The position numbers were made by a program, and so were the translations under genes. The notes below the pieces were generated by a model. The model saw nothing but the letters and a program-made list of their open reading frames with translations. It had not been told where the DNA came from and did no database searches. 64,000 nucleotides of DNA from Corallococcus macrosporus (GTDB lineage: Bacteria; Myxococcota; Myxococcia; Myxococcales; Myxococcaceae). The number at the start of each line of letters is the position of its first letter. Position 1 is the stretch's first letter. Below, in pieces: positions 1-8,958 of this stretch. The DNA lies in NCBI RefSeq assembly GCF_017302985.1, contig NZ_JAFIMU010000012.1:124001-188000 (forward strand), in the 5' to 3' direction.

Positions 1-1866
1 ACCCTCGTCACCGAAGCGACCGGCCGGCTTGCCGAAGCTACGGCCACGAGGAGCGTCGTCACCGCCACGCCCCGCACCGGCCGGCTTGCCGAAGCTACGG
101 CCACGAGGGGCACTGCCCTCTTCGCCACCGAAGCGGCTCGCGGGCTTGCCGAAGCTGCGTCCACGAGGCGCTTCGTCACCGCCACGACCCGCACCGGCCG
201 GCTTGCCGAAGCTACGGCCACGAGGGGCACTGCCCTCTTCGCCACCGAAGCGGCTCGCGGGCTTGCCGAAGCTACGGCCGCGAGGCGCTTCGTCACCGCC
301 ACGACCCGCACCGGCCGGCTTGCCGAACCGACCGCCGCCACGCGGCGCTCCACCTTCGTCACCGAAGCGGCCCGCGGGCTTGCCGAAGCGGCCCGCGCCG
401 CCCTCGGAACGACCGGCACCGGCAGGCTTGCCGAAGCTGCGGCCACCACGCGGCGCGCCGCCCTCTTCGCCACCGAAGCGGCTGCCACCGGCCGGCTTGC
501 CGAAGCTACGGCCGCGAGGAGCACCCCCCTCGTCACCGCCACGGCCCGCCGGCTTGCCGAAACGCCCGCGCGGTGCTTCGTCACCGCCACGGCCCGCGCC
601 AGCCGGCTTGCCGAAACGGCCGCCACCGCGCGACGCACCGCCCTCGGCACCGAAACGGCCGCCGCGCGACGCACCGCCCTCGCGGGCCGGCTTGCCGAAC
701 TTCGCGGCGCCCCGGGGTGCACGCTCACCGTCAGCCTTGCCCGTACGGCCCGCGCCTCGCGCGGCCTTGCCGTAGGTGGCGCCTTCCGCGGCGTCGGACT
801 CCGTCACTTCCTCACCGTCGTCGTCGAACGACGGCACGTCATCCAGGTCCAGGTCCGCGTCGCCGCCGTCCGTCTCCAGCGTCGCCCCGCGCTTCGCGAA
901 CTTCGGCGGACGCGTGCCACCGTCCTGCACGCCCTTCCACTCCTTGCGCTCCGGACGCGCCTCGCGGGTCTTCGGTCCCGTCGGCGCCTTCTTCTCCGTG
1001 CGCTCCGCCTTGCGAGGCGCCACCGGCGCGTCGTCGTCCATGGACAGCTCGACGTCGTCGTCATCCGGCCCGTTGAAGCCCGGCGCGGAGCGCCCGTGAC
1101 GGCGCGGCGGCAGCTTCAGCTCGGCGGCGTTCGGCTGCGCGCGGCCCTCCGCCACCTCCGTGAGCTGGTTCACCTCGGAGACCTTCAGCGGACGCAGCTC
1201 GCCGGGGCGCAAGCCCTCCACGCCCACGCCCGCGTAGTTCGGACGGAACAGGCGCACCACCGGGTGCCCCACCGCCGCGCACAGGCGCTTGATGAGGTGC
1301 GGACGGCCTTCCGCGACGACGATCTTCAGCCAGGTGTTGCGCTCGGCCTTCTCGAAGATGTCCACCGACACCGGCGTGGCCATGCCGTCTTCCAGCCGGA
1401 CACCGCCGCGCAGCTTCTCCAGCGTGGGCATGTCCGGCACGCCCTTCACCTTGGCCAGGTACGTGCGCGGCACCTGGAAGGACGGGTGCGTGAGCTTGTG
1501 CGCCAGCGCCCCGTCATCCGTGAAGAGCAGCGCCCCTTCGGCGTCGTAGTCCAGACGGCCCACGGGGAACAGGCGGCGGCCCGTCTCCTCCAGGTAGCTG
1601 GCCACCGTGGGCCGGCCCTGCGGATCCGACAGCGTCGTCACGACGCCCACGGGCTTGTAGAGCAGGTAGTACGACGATTCTTCCGGCGGCGTGACGAGCT
1701 TCCCATCCACGGTCACCAGGTCCACCCCGGGCTCCACCCGGCTGCCCAGCTCCGTCACCGTCTCGTTGTTCACTCCGACGCGACCGGAGGTGATGAGTTC
1801 TTCCGCGTGCCGGCGCGAAGCCACTCCCGCGCGAGCCAGGTACTTCTGCAAACGTTCCGCCGCCAT
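1..1866 (-). CDS. rluB: RluB-like 23S rRNA pseudouridine synthase with long RG-rich repeat tail (3' end outside window)
   Basis: This gene would isomerise a uridine in 23S rRNA to pseudouridine. From ATG at 1866 it stays open for 622 codons to base 1, so the C-terminus is missing. An S4 RNA-binding domain comes first (residues about 1-60, [16 protein letters not shown]). The RluB/RsuA catalytic domain follows, with [17 protein letters not shown] (the motif around the catalytic Asp) and a family-typical [13 protein letters not shown] stretch. After about residue 250 comes an acidic linker, then some 300 residues built of [13 protein letters not shown] and [12 protein letters not shown] repeats. 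E. coli RluB has a shorter basic tail, so the extension is unusual. It lies 27 bp after scpB, as in the common scpA-scpB-rluB order. The enzyme call is secure; the role of the tail is unknown. Confidence 0.9.
   Translation of the reverse strand, partial: MAAERLQKYLARAGVASRRHAEELITSGRVGVNNETVTELGSRVEPGVDLVTVDGKLVTPPEESSYYLLYKPVGVVTTLSDPQGRPTVASYLEETGRRLFPVGRLDYDAEGALLFTDDGALAHKLTHPSFQVPRTYLAKVKGVPDMPTLEKLRGGVRLEDGMATPVSVDIFEKAERNTWLKIVVAEGRPHLIKRLCAAVGHPVVRLFRPNYAGVGVEGLRPGELRPLKVSEVNQLTEVAEGRAQPNAAELKLPPRRHGRSAPGFNGPDDDDVELSMDDDAPVAPRKAERTEKKAPTGPKTREARPERKEWKGVQDGGTRPPKFAKRGATLETDGGDADLDLDDVPSFDDDGEEVTESDAAEGATYGKAARGAGRTGKADGERAPRGAAKFGKPAREGGASRGGRFGAEGGASRGGGRFGKPAGAGRGGDEAPRGRFGKPAGRGGDEGGAPRGRSFGKPAGGSRFGGEEGGAPRGGRSFGKPAGAGRSEGGAGRFGKPAGRFGDEGGAPRGGGRFGKPAGAGRGGDEAPRGRSFGKPASRFGGEEGSAPRGRSFGKPAGAGRGGDEAPRGRSFGKPASRFGGEEGSAPRGRSFGKPAGAGRGGDDAPRGRSFGKPAGRFGDEG
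71..304 (-). repeat. Tandem 117-bp coding repeat in the rluB tail
   Basis: The phrase cccgcaccgg recurs at 71, 188 and 305, giving two full 117-bp periods (39 residues each). Shorter, more diverged versions of the same glycine/arginine/proline phrase continue to about base 720. The encoded unit alternates [13 protein letters not shown] with [16 protein letters not shown]. Repeats of this kind often vary in copy number and can be misassembled from short reads. Confidence 0.85.
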
Positions 1867-1893
1867 GCCTTGCCTTCTTCCAGTTGCCGCCCG

Positions 1894-2895
1894 TCACTCG
1901 GGCTTGGGCCCCTCGCTATCACCCTTCTCGGGCGATGGGGGGCTTTCCAGGATGCTGGAGCTGACCTTCTGGCTCCGCTCCGCGGCGGCCATGGCCTCCT
2001 CCAACTCCTCCAATGCGGCCTCGCTGGCCGCCTCGTTCTTCTCCATCCGCTTCGTGAAGTTCGGGTCCGACAGCGCCGCCACCGTGCCTTCCGCCTTCGG
2101 AGCCGGGGGCGCCGCCTCCTTCTCCACGATCTCCCGGTGCTCCTGGGTCAATTCATGGAATTCCCGGAGCGTGGGCAGCGCGGAGAGGTCCTTCAGCGCG
2201 AAGAACTCCAGGAACTCCTTGGTCGTTCCATAAAGGATGGGCCGGCCGACTTCTTCCCGCTTGCCCAGGATTTTCACCAGCTTGCGGTCCATCAGCGCCT
2301 TGAGCACCGCGCCGCAGTCCACGCCGCGGATGTCCTCCAGCTCCGGCCGGGTGACGGGCTGGCGGTACGCGATGATGGCCAGCGTCTCCACCGCCGCCCG
2401 GGTGAGCCGCTGCGGCTTCACCCGCAGGTAGCGCCGGACGTACTCCGCGGAGTGGGGGTCCGTGCGGAACTGCCACCCGCCCGCCACCTCGTAGAGCACC
2501 ACGCCGCTGATGCCCTCGCGGTGGATGCCGGAGAGCTGATCCAGCGCCTGGAGGATGGGCTCTCGCTGGATGCCGGTGGCCTGGTACAGCTCGTCCACGG
2601 ACAGGGGGCGCTCGGCGACGAAGAGCACGCTCTCCAGCACCGTGCGGATGCGGTCCGGGGAGAGGTTGCGGCTCTTGGCGAGCAGCTTCTCGAAGGAGGA
2701 CTGGAGGTCCGGGACGTTGTCGTCGTCGTCCGAGCCCTCTTCGATGGCGGCCGCCTCCACCCCGTCCAGCTCCGCGTCGTCGGGGCCGGGGCCGGTGACG
2801 GAGGCGATCTCCTCCTCGGAGAACTGTCCGGGGCCGCCGGGCGTGCCGGGGGCGGGCGTCTCGTCCGCGTCGTCGGGACCGTTACCGGTAGTCAC
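1894..2895 (-). CDS. scpB: Segregation and condensation protein B
   Basis: ScpB is the winged-helix kleisin partner that, with ScpA, loads on SMC to condense and segregate the chromosome. The conserved core runs from about residue 80 to 245 and includes VLESVLFVAERPLSVDEL, TLAIIAYRQPVTRPELEDIRG and the closing LYGTTKEFLEFF. At 333 residues it is longer than the usual 180-220. It has an acidic N-terminal extension (about 75 residues) and a Glu/Ala-rich C-terminal tail predicted to be disordered. The start is GTG and overlaps the end of scpA by 14 bp, implying translational coupling. Confidence 0.93.
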   Translation of the reverse strand: MTTGNGPDDADETPAPGTPGGPGQFSEEEIASVTGPGPDDAELDGVEAAAIEEGSDDDDNVPDLQSSFEKLLAKSRNLSPDRIRTVLESVLFVAERPLSVDELYQATGIQREPILQALDQLSGIHREGISGVVLYEVAGGWQFRTDPHSAEYVRRYLRVKPQRLTRAAVETLAIIAYRQPVTRPELEDIRGVDCGAVLKALMDRKLVKILGKREEVGRPILYGTTKEFLEFFALKDLSALPTLREFHELTQEHREIVEKEAAPPAPKAEGTVAALSDPNFTKRMEKNEAASEAALEELEEAMAAAERSQKVSSSILESPPSPEKGDSEGPKPE

Positions 2896-3757
2896 TCTCG
2901 TCGACCTCCGTGGGGACGAGCTTCTCCAGCGCGTCCCCGTTGGGCGTCACCTGGATGGGGCCCAGGGGCTCCTCCTGGAAGACCTTGATGAGGCGGCGCT
3001 TCACCATCTCCAGCATGGCGATGAAGGTGATGACCACCTCCTGGCGCGTGGCCGCCTCCGTGAACAGCGCCTCGAACACCACCTGCCCGTCCTTCTTCAC
3101 CCGCTCGGCCAGCCGGAGGATGGCCTCGGAGAGGCTGACGCGCTCCAGCACCACCTCGTGCTGCACCTTGGGCGTCAGCCGCTCGAGCACCCGGTCGAGC
3201 GCCTCCACCAGCTTGAGGACGCTGATCTCCTGGAGGCCCACCTCGTCCTCCGGGATGGGGACGGCCTCCACGGGCACCTTCCGGGCGAACACGTCCCGGT
3301 CCAGGATGTCCTGCATGGCCAGGTGCTCCGCGGCCTCCTTGTACTTCTGGTACTCCAGGAGCCGCCGCACCAGCTCCGCGCGAGGGTCCTGCGCCTCCTC
3401 GACCGCCGCGAGCACGTCCGCCCCTTCCGGCACCTGGGCCGCGTCCTGCCGGGGCAGGAGCATGCGGCTCTTCAGGTGGGCGAGCGTGGAGGCCATCACC
3501 AGGAACTCGCCGGCGATGTCCAGGTTCAGCTCCCGCATCCGCTCGATGTACTCGAGGTACTTGGCGGTGATCAGCGCCAGCGGGATGTCGAAGATGTCGA
3601 CCCGGTGCTCCTTGATGAGGTGGAGCAGCAGGTCCAGGGGACCCTCGAAGTTGGGCAGCGCCACCCGGAAGGCGTCTCCGGGCGTGCGCGGCAATCCCTC
3701 CCCGTCGGGGTCTGGCGGGAGGTCGTCGGGCGGTGGGGGCTTGCGACCTTCGCTCAC
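2882..3757 (-). CDS. scpA: Segregation and condensation protein A
   Basis: ScpA is the kleisin subunit that bridges the SMC heads. The N-terminal SMC-binding part is clear (VALPNFEGPLDLLLHLIKEH, about residues 32-52), followed by YLEYIERMRELNLDIAGEFL and a C-terminal winged-helix part (TFIAMLEMVKRRLIKVFQEE). At 291 residues the length is normal, apart from a proline-rich N-terminus. The start is GTG with AAGGA nine bases upstream. It is first in the scpA-scpB-rluB operon. Confidence 0.95.
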   Translation of the reverse strand: MSEGRKPPPPDDLPPDPDGEGLPRTPGDAFRVALPNFEGPLDLLLHLIKEHRVDIFDIPLALITAKYLEYIERMRELNLDIAGEFLVMASTLAHLKSRMLLPRQDAAQVPEGADVLAAVEEAQDPRAELVRRLLEYQKYKEAAEHLAMQDILDRDVFARKVPVEAVPIPEDEVGLQEISVLKLVEALDRVLERLTPKVQHEVVLERVSLSEAILRLAERVKKDGQVVFEALFTEAATRQEVVITFIAMLEMVKRRLIKVFQEEPLGPIQVTPNGDALEKLVPTEVDESDYR

Positions 3758-3845
3758 CGGCCGGCGTCCTTCTGGGGGGATGGGAACTTCGTCATGCGAA
3801 AGGGTCCGAATTTCCGGCCTTTAGCGCGCGCCGGGGGGACAGACC

Positions 3846-3874
3846 TCCTTAGCAATGCCTCCCAGGTGGGTCAA
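3846..3874 (-). promoter_or_regulatory. Candidate sigma-70 promoter for scpA-scpB-rluB
   Basis: On the minus strand TTGACC (3874-3869) is followed after exactly 17 bases by TAAGGA (3851-3846), about 90 bases before the scpA start. The -35 is good but the -10 is poor, so this is only a candidate. Confidence 0.3.
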
Positions 3875-3896
3875 ACATTTGAACAGGAACGGGTGT

Positions 3897-4910
3897 TCAG
3901 GGGATTCCCACGGCCCGTCTCACCTGGTCCATCAGGCGGGTGGCTTCCGCCCGGGCGCGCTCGGCGCCGGCGTGGAGGATGCGCTCCAGCTCACCGGGGT
4001 CGTTGAGCAGCTCCTGGCGGCGCTGGCGGGCGGGGCCGAAGGTGGTGTGGAAGGCCTCCAGCAGCTTCTTCTTGTAGTCGCCGTAGCCCTTGCCGCCGGC
4101 CTTCCAGGACGCGTCCACGTCGGAGAACTCGCCGGGCGGGAGCATCAGCTTGAGCAGGTCGTAGAGCGGCGCGTCCGTGGTGGGCTTGGGGGCCTCCACC
4201 GGCGTGGAGTCCGTCTTGATGGACATGATCCGCTTCTTGATGTCCTTCTCCTCGCCGAAGAGCTCCAGCGTGTTGCCGTAGGACTTGGACATCTTGCGCC
4301 CGTCGATGCCGGGCACCGTGGCGGCGCTCTCCTGCACGAAGGCGGCGGGCAGCTTGAGGATGCCGGGCGCGTGGCCCCGCTCCTTGCCTTCCGGATCCGC
4401 GGGGTCGTAGCCGGGGACGTACTGGGTGTTGAACTTCACGGCCCAGTCGCGCGCGAACTCGATGTGTTGGATCTGATCCTTGCCCACCGGGACCTGATCC
4501 GCGCTGTAGAGCAGGATGTCCGCCGCCATCAGCACCGGGTAGGCGAAGAGGCCGAAGTCCGGGCTGATGTTGTTGGCGACCTTGTCCTTGTAGCTGTGCG
4601 CGCGCTCCAGGTGCGCCTGGGGCACCACGGTGCCGAGGATCCAGTTGAGCTCCAGGACCTCCTTGACGTCGCTCTGGCGGAAGAGGACGGCCTTCTTCGG
4701 ATCCAGGCCCAGCGACAGGTACGTGAGGGCCGCGTCGCGCGTCAGGTCCAGGGCCAGCTTCGGATCCCGCACGGTGGTGAGCGCGTGGTAGTTGGCGATG
4801 AAGTAGTAGGCCTCGCCCTGATCCTGGAGCTGCACGAACTGCCGCATCGCCCCGTAATAGTTGCCGATGTGCAGCCTTCCGGACGACTGGACGCCTGAGA
4901 GAATCCGCAT
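3897..4910 (-). CDS. trpS: Tryptophanyl-tRNA synthetase
   Basis: This class I synthetase charges tRNA-Trp. The HIGH-type motif appears as GRLHIGNYYGAM near residue 14 and the KMSKS loop as DGRKMSKSYGN near residue 200. The 337-residue length fits bacterial TrpS. An in-frame extension to 4970 exists, but MRILSGVQSSGR is the family N-terminus and a GGAG lies about ten bases before ATG 4910, so I use that start. It is separated from scpA by about 140 bp and is probably transcribed from its own promoter in 4911-5153. Confidence 0.96.
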   Translation of the reverse strand: MRILSGVQSSGRLHIGNYYGAMRQFVQLQDQGEAYYFIANYHALTTVRDPKLALDLTRDAALTYLSLGLDPKKAVLFRQSDVKEVLELNWILGTVVPQAHLERAHSYKDKVANNISPDFGLFAYPVLMAADILLYSADQVPVGKDQIQHIEFARDWAVKFNTQYVPGYDPADPEGKERGHAPGILKLPAAFVQESAATVPGIDGRKMSKSYGNTLELFGEEKDIKKRIMSIKTDSTPVEAPKPTTDAPLYDLLKLMLPPGEFSDVDASWKAGGKGYGDYKKKLLEAFHTTFGPARQRRQELLNDPGELERILHAGAERARAEATRLMDQVRRAVGIP

Positions 4911-5153
4911 CGCGATTCGCGCTCCGAATGACGGGTGGAGGACACGGCTCGTTCGCACACCCGCCGTCATGCTGCAACCTTCCGTTGGGACAGGTGGGCC
5001 CTTTCAACGCCTGACATTCGCGCGCCCTGCCCTCCTGGAACATTTCGCCCTGGCAGGAAAAGCCCAGCAGTTTCGAGGGGTTGAGGGGTCTCGGGTCTCC
5101 CGCTACCCTGGCGGCCCACGCAGCATGCGGCCCGCCTTGGAGGGCGCCCACGG

Positions 5154-6341
5154 ATGGAAGCGTTCACGGGAAACCTGGCCAGCTACCGGCTCCAGTTGGT
5201 GTTGCCTCCGCTGTTCACGACGTCCGGGGTGGAGGGGACGCTGCGGGTGGAGCGGGGCGCGGTGCGCCGGGAGTTCTACCTGCGGGACGGGCACCTGGTG
5301 GGGGTGGCCTCCACGGATCCGAGGGAGCACCTGGCGCAGGTGCTGGTGAACCTGCGCATCCTGGACGCGCCCCGGGCGGCGGCGGCGTTCGAGGCGGCGG
5401 AAGGGGCGAACCTGCCCTACGGCACGTTCCTGGTGCAGCGCTGCTTCGTGGAGCTGTCGCAGCTGACGGAGGCGATGGAGCACAAGGCGCGCGAGGCGCT
5501 GTTCGACTGCTACGCGTGGGAGTCGGGCGAGGTGGAGTTCACACCGGGGCTGCCGTTGTCGGGGCGCGCGGTGGGGTTGCGGCTGCCGTTGAGCACGCTG
5601 CACCGGGACGCGGTGGCGAGGGTGCAGGAGTGGGCGCAGTTCCGGGACATCTTCCCGCGCCTGGACACGACGTTCCGCGTGTACCGCGAGTTCGCGGTGG
5701 AGACCTTCTCCGAGGAGGAGGACGTGCTGCTGGACCTGGCGGCGGGAGGCGCGACGCTGGGAGAGCTGCTGGCGAGCGCGAGGGAGGCCCCGCTGTTCGC
5801 GGCGCGCTGGGTGCTGCACCTGTACCGCCGAGGAGCGCTGGCGCCGCACCGGGCCACGGGGCTGACGGTGGGCGAGTCCACGGAGTTCACGGAGCTGCTG
5901 GCGCTGGTGCGAGCGTTCCTGTCGTCGCGCAAATACGACCTGGCGGTGGCGCTGGCGGCGCAGGTGCTGGAGCGGGGGCCGGTGCCGGAGGCGCACGCGC
6001 TGTACCGCGAGGCGGAGGTGGGGTTGACGCTGGCGTTGAGTGACGCGCTGTTCGCGTTGGACGGGAGGCTGGTGTTCGAGCCCATCCCCCGCCCTGCCCC
6101 ACCGGACCTGACGGCGGACGACCTGTATCTGTATTCGAAGCTGAGGGGCAGCCGGAGCATCCGTCAGGCCCTGCGCACGGCGGCCATGGGAGAGCTGGCC
6201 GCGTCCCGGTCCGTGGACAGGCTGAGGGCCGCGGGGCTGATCCGCGTGGCCCCGCTGGCACCCGGAGCCGTGGAGCCCGCGCCGAGGCGCACGACCACGG
6301 ATCCGTATGGGTTGAACCTGGCGGACCTGGGCGGTAGCTGA
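5154..6341 (+). CDS. DUF4388 domain protein
   Basis: The N-terminal ~150 residues match the DUF4388 (PATAN-like) fold. They show the usual GxLxxxxLxxLLPxLF-like opening (LASYRLQLVLPPLF), VEGTLRVERGAVRREFYLRDGHLVGVAS and the later ALFDCYAWESGEVEF. The rest is helical, without motifs I recognise. DUF4388 proteins are abundant in deltaproteobacteria and are thought to be adaptors in signalling or gliding, but this one has no attached receiver or kinase domain. No signal peptide or membrane segment is seen, so it is probably cytoplasmic. The next gene starts 4 bp after its stop, suggesting an operon. Confidence 0.7.
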   Translation: MEAFTGNLASYRLQLVLPPLFTTSGVEGTLRVERGAVRREFYLRDGHLVGVASTDPREHLAQVLVNLRILDAPRAAAAFEAAEGANLPYGTFLVQRCFVELSQLTEAMEHKAREALFDCYAWESGEVEFTPGLPLSGRAVGLRLPLSTLHRDAVARVQEWAQFRDIFPRLDTTFRVYREFAVETFSEEEDVLLDLAAGGATLGELLASAREAPLFAARWVLHLYRRGALAPHRATGLTVGESTEFTELLALVRAFLSSRKYDLAVALAAQVLERGPVPEAHALYREAEVGLTLALSDALFALDGRLVFEPIPRPAPPDLTADDLYLYSKLRGSRSIRQALRTAAMGELAASRSVDRLRAAGLIRVAPLAPGAVEPAPRRTTTDPYGLNLADLGGS

Positions 6342-6345
6342 GGCC

Positions 6346-7341
6346 ATGCGCTTCCGACCCTTCCTGAAGATGTCCTCCGCGGGTGATGCACGGGGGCAGG
6401 CCAGTCCTTCGGGGAGCTGGGTGGCGCTGGAGAAACTGCATGGTGCGCAACTCGTCCTGGGCGTGCAGGACGGGGCGGTGCACTTTGGCAAGCGCAAGGC
6501 GTGGCTTGAGGAGGGGGACTCCTTCTTTGGATGGCAGTTGTTGCGCCTGTCCTTGAGCAACGCGGCGCTGAGGGCGGTCCAGGCGCTGGGGCTCACCGAC
6601 GCGCGCGTCTATCTGTACGGAGAGTTGCTGGGAGGCCGCTATCCCCATCCGGACGTCCCCGCCGTGCCGGGAATGATGCCGGTCCAGACGGGCATCTGGT
6701 ACGCGCCGGACCTTCACTGGGTGCTGTTCGATATCCTCGTGGCCCGGTCGGACGAGGACGAAGGCGTGATGCTCGCGCATCGCGATGTGGAGACGGCCGC
6801 GAAGGCAGCCGGGGTGCTGACTCCTCCCATTGTGGCGCGAGGCGCCCGGGCGCAGATGGAAGCCGCCCCCACGCGGGCGCTGACGCGGCTCCCCGCGGTG
6901 CTGGGCCTGCCCCCGCTGGCGGACAACTGGGCGGAGGGGCTCGTCATCAAGAGCGAGCAACCCATGGCGCCCGGGCAGCGTGCGGCCTTCAAGCGGAAGA
7001 TCGAGGAGTTCGACGAGGCCCGCTTCGACGAGAGCACGGCCTGGGATGCCCACCAGCGCCTGTCCATCGCCGAGCTCCAGGGCTGGTCCTCACGGCTGGT
7101 GAATCCCGCGCGAATCGCCAGTGCCCTTTCGAAGTGCGGGCGCGCCGACGTGGAGGCCATCGTGAGCGAGGTGGAGTTGGATGTGCGGGTGGACCTGGAG
7201 CTGGCCTTCCCCTCCGCGTGTCAGTCCCTGGATCCGGCGAGCGAGGAGCGGCTGTCCGCGCACATTCGCGAGCTTGCCCAACCTCTCATCCAACAGGCCT
7301 TGGACGCCGCCAGCGGTCGGTCTCTGCTCAGGGGAACTTGA
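6346..7341 (+). CDS. Rnl2-family RNA ligase
   Basis: This ATP-dependent ligase would seal nicks in RNA through an enzyme-AMP intermediate. The nucleotidyltransferase motifs appear in order: motif I EKLHGAQL with Lys30 as the AMP acceptor, the strand FGKRKAWL, motif III YLYGELLGG (89-97), motif IIIa LHWVLFDILV (about 123-132), motif IV EGLVIKS (197-203) and motif V FKRK (215-218). T4 Rnl2 has the same KIHG-type motif I and a similar N-terminal segment, which supports the start at MRFRPF. The helical C-terminus (about 225-331) would be the Rnl2 C-terminal domain. It overlaps the end of the facing immunity gene by 14 bp. Confidence 0.85.
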   Translation: MRFRPFLKMSSAGDARGQASPSGSWVALEKLHGAQLVLGVQDGAVHFGKRKAWLEEGDSFFGWQLLRLSLSNAALRAVQALGLTDARVYLYGELLGGRYPHPDVPAVPGMMPVQTGIWYAPDLHWVLFDILVARSDEDEGVMLAHRDVETAAKAAGVLTPPIVARGARAQMEAAPTRALTRLPAVLGLPPLADNWAEGLVIKSEQPMAPGQRAAFKRKIEEFDEARFDESTAWDAHQRLSIAELQGWSSRLVNPARIASALSKCGRADVEAIVSEVELDVRVDLELAFPSACQSLDPASEERLSAHIRELAQPLIQQALDAASGRSLLRGT

Positions 7342-7690
7342 GCGTGCCCTCGCGCCAGGCCTTGAGCGCGTATTTCGCAGCGACCCCATTGATTCCCGGA
7401 CGCTTCTCGATCCAGAGCAGTACCGGCTCACCGAGTTCCGGAGCGAATTCCAGCGCGTGGGCTGCGACGTGGGAACGCACGGTTTCATCTTTGCTCTGAA
7501 GCAATGGAAGGAGCTGGGACGTCGCGCCACGACTCCGAAGCTCCCGGTACGCCCCCGAAATCTTATCGGCGGCGCGATTGGCGGACCGCGAGTCCGCAGC
7601 ATCCAGGGCCTGTCCGTATGCAATGGCACCCTCCTCGTACCACTGGACGAGTTCCTCAATGCTGGCCTTCTGGAACTTGCGAGTGCTCAT
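7328..7690 (-). CDS. DUF2019 immunity protein, copy 1 (SitI-like)
   Basis: This is a 120-residue, all-helical, HEAT-like DUF2019 protein (SIEELVQWY, SANRAADKISGAYRELRSRG, ALKAWREGTLKF). Its ATG overlaps the stop of the preceding toxin gene as ATGA, the usual toxin-immunity arrangement. In Myxococcus, SitI proteins neutralise their paired SitA toxin inside the recipient cell. About 70% of residues match copy 2 (12089-12451). A longer reading frame runs to 7765, but MSTRKFQK matches the start of copy 2. The immunity role is inferred from position and family. Confidence 0.8.
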   Translation of the reverse strand: MSTRKFQKASIEELVQWYEEGAIAYGQALDAADSRSANRAADKISGAYRELRSRGATSQLLPLLQSKDETVRSHVAAHALEFAPELGEPVLLWIEKRPGINGVAAKYALKAWREGTLKFP

Positions 7691-8913
7691 GGAAGAACTC
7701 CAAACCACCCGAGGACGGTCATGCCGAAGTCGCGTTGGGCCTGGAAGGATTGGCCGCTCAGCCATTGTCGCACGGTCTGCGTTGCTGAGAAGCGAGCGTC
7801 CTTGGACGAGTAGTACGCACTGATCCGTTGATGGACGACTTCATCCATCGCGATGACGTTCTCGGTGTTGTGCAGGGCCTGGGGACCGAAGCGCCGCACG
7901 TTGCCGTCCGTCTGTTCGACGATGTGGTGCCACTGCTTGCCTGGGCCCGCGGGTCCCCGTGCCCTCTTGAAGGCGCTGAAGGAGTTCCAGGAGCCTGGAG
8001 GTGCTCCACTCCCCTTCGCTACCATCGCGACCGCTGTGGATGGAAGCGCGAGCGTGATGACGCCTCCCGAGACGGACACGGCCCGCACCTGATCGAGGCT
8101 CGCGACCTGGACACCAATGCTCGAGGCTCCCGGGAAGTTCGGCAGCGTCGACAGCCGTGCCGCCAGCAACGACGCGCCACCGGTCATGCCGTGGCTCACC
8201 GCGACCGTGGTCGCGAGGACCAGCACCCTCGCGATGGACGGCCCCACCCGGGCCGCGAAGCGTTGACCGGACTCATCAAGTTCCTCCCACGTGGAGGCCC
8301 CATCCGTGGCGAGCTTCAGGTCCTGACTCGCGTCAATCAGCTCCAGGAACGTCTCTGCCCCCAGGTAGACCAGGAGCAGGGCTGACACGAGCGCGGCGCC
8401 CTTGGTGAAGGCAGGCTCGGGGTTGGCGGCCAGCGCCGCCCAGGTCACGAGGCCTGTGGCGATGACCGAGTAGAAGAGCTGCGGCGCCAGGGTGTCCTCC
8501 ACGGCCCTGGAGATGCTCGCCTTGAGGGGCTCAAGAGACAGCGCCAGCGCTACACCGAACTTGTCCCAGTCGCTCAGCCCCATCACGTCTTCGAGCAACG
8601 AGATGCAGTCGCCTCGACGCAGACCCGGCTCGCAGAAGCCCCCGAAGGCACGGTCCGCATCGCTCGTGGAATAGGAAGCGCGCACCCAACTGCCTGACCG
8701 CGATGCCCGGAGATGCAGCGGCGTGCCCAGCACCAGCTCGGTCAGCGCCTTCTCGAAGGCCCCCGCCCCTACCTCCACGGCCCGGACGGGAGACGGCGGG
8801 CTGTACTCGATGGGTGCCCCTTCGCCGGTATCCAGCCGCACCCTGCCCTTCGGGGCAGCGCATGCACTGAGCAATGCGACGAGCAGGACCGCGAAAGGAA
8901 CCCGAAAGGCCAT
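7687..8913 (-). CDS. SitA-like polymorphic lipoprotein toxin, copy 1
   Basis: This 408-residue protein begins with a lipoprotein signal (MAFRVPFAVLLVALLSAC, lipobox LSAC). The middle has hydrophobic stretches (residues about 150-280, e.g. LAPQLFYSVIATGLVTWAAL and GAALVSALLLVYLG). The C-terminus is HNH/AHH-like: KQWHHIVEQ, then FGPQALHNTENVIA and a further His (VVHQR), suggesting a nuclease. SitA toxins of myxobacteria are lipoproteins passed between kin by TraA/B-dependent outer-membrane exchange and poison cells lacking immunity. SitA membership is inferred from the lipobox, tail and neighbour; SitA5 is my best guess at family. Copy 2 lacks the 11 residues after GRV. Confidence 0.8.
   Translation of the reverse strand: MAFRVPFAVLLVALLSACAAPKGRVRLDTGEGAPIEYSPPSPVRAVEVGAGAFEKALTELVLGTPLHLRASRSGSWVRASYSTSDADRAFGGFCEPGLRRGDCISLLEDVMGLSDWDKFGVALALSLEPLKASISRAVEDTLAPQLFYSVIATGLVTWAALAANPEPAFTKGAALVSALLLVYLGAETFLELIDASQDLKLATDGASTWEELDESGQRFAARVGPSIARVLVLATTVAVSHGMTGGASLLAARLSTLPNFPGASSIGVQVASLDQVRAVSVSGGVITLALPSTAVAMVAKGSGAPPGSWNSFSAFKRARGPAGPGKQWHHIVEQTDGNVRRFGPQALHNTENVIAMDEVVHQRISAYYSSKDARFSATQTVRQWLSGQSFQAQRDFGMTVLGWFGVLP
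7863..8780. repeat. 918-bp direct repeat, copy 1
   Basis: This block inside the first toxin gene is repeated in the same orientation at 12627-13544, exactly 4764 bp away. By eye it is almost base-for-base identical; I noticed one difference near the left end (gcgccgcacg against gcgctgcacg). Identity breaks down at the toxin's C-terminal tail and again at its lipoprotein linker. Confidence 0.9.
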
Positions 8914-8958
8914 GAGGCTCTTTAGCCGCCTTTGCCCCGGATCCGCTCCCACACCTGC

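Noticed and set aside
29-775. A plus-strand proline-rich 248-codon frame
   Set aside because: It is the reverse reading of the rluB tail repeats, not a separate gene.
1096-2988. A 630-codon plus-strand frame over rluB and scpB
   Set aside because: It is antisense to genes with secure assignments and reads as a low-information Arg/Leu-rich translation.
4911-4970. Longer N-terminus for trpS
   Set aside because: The family N-terminus is at MRILSGVQSSGR and a ribosome-binding site precedes ATG 4910.
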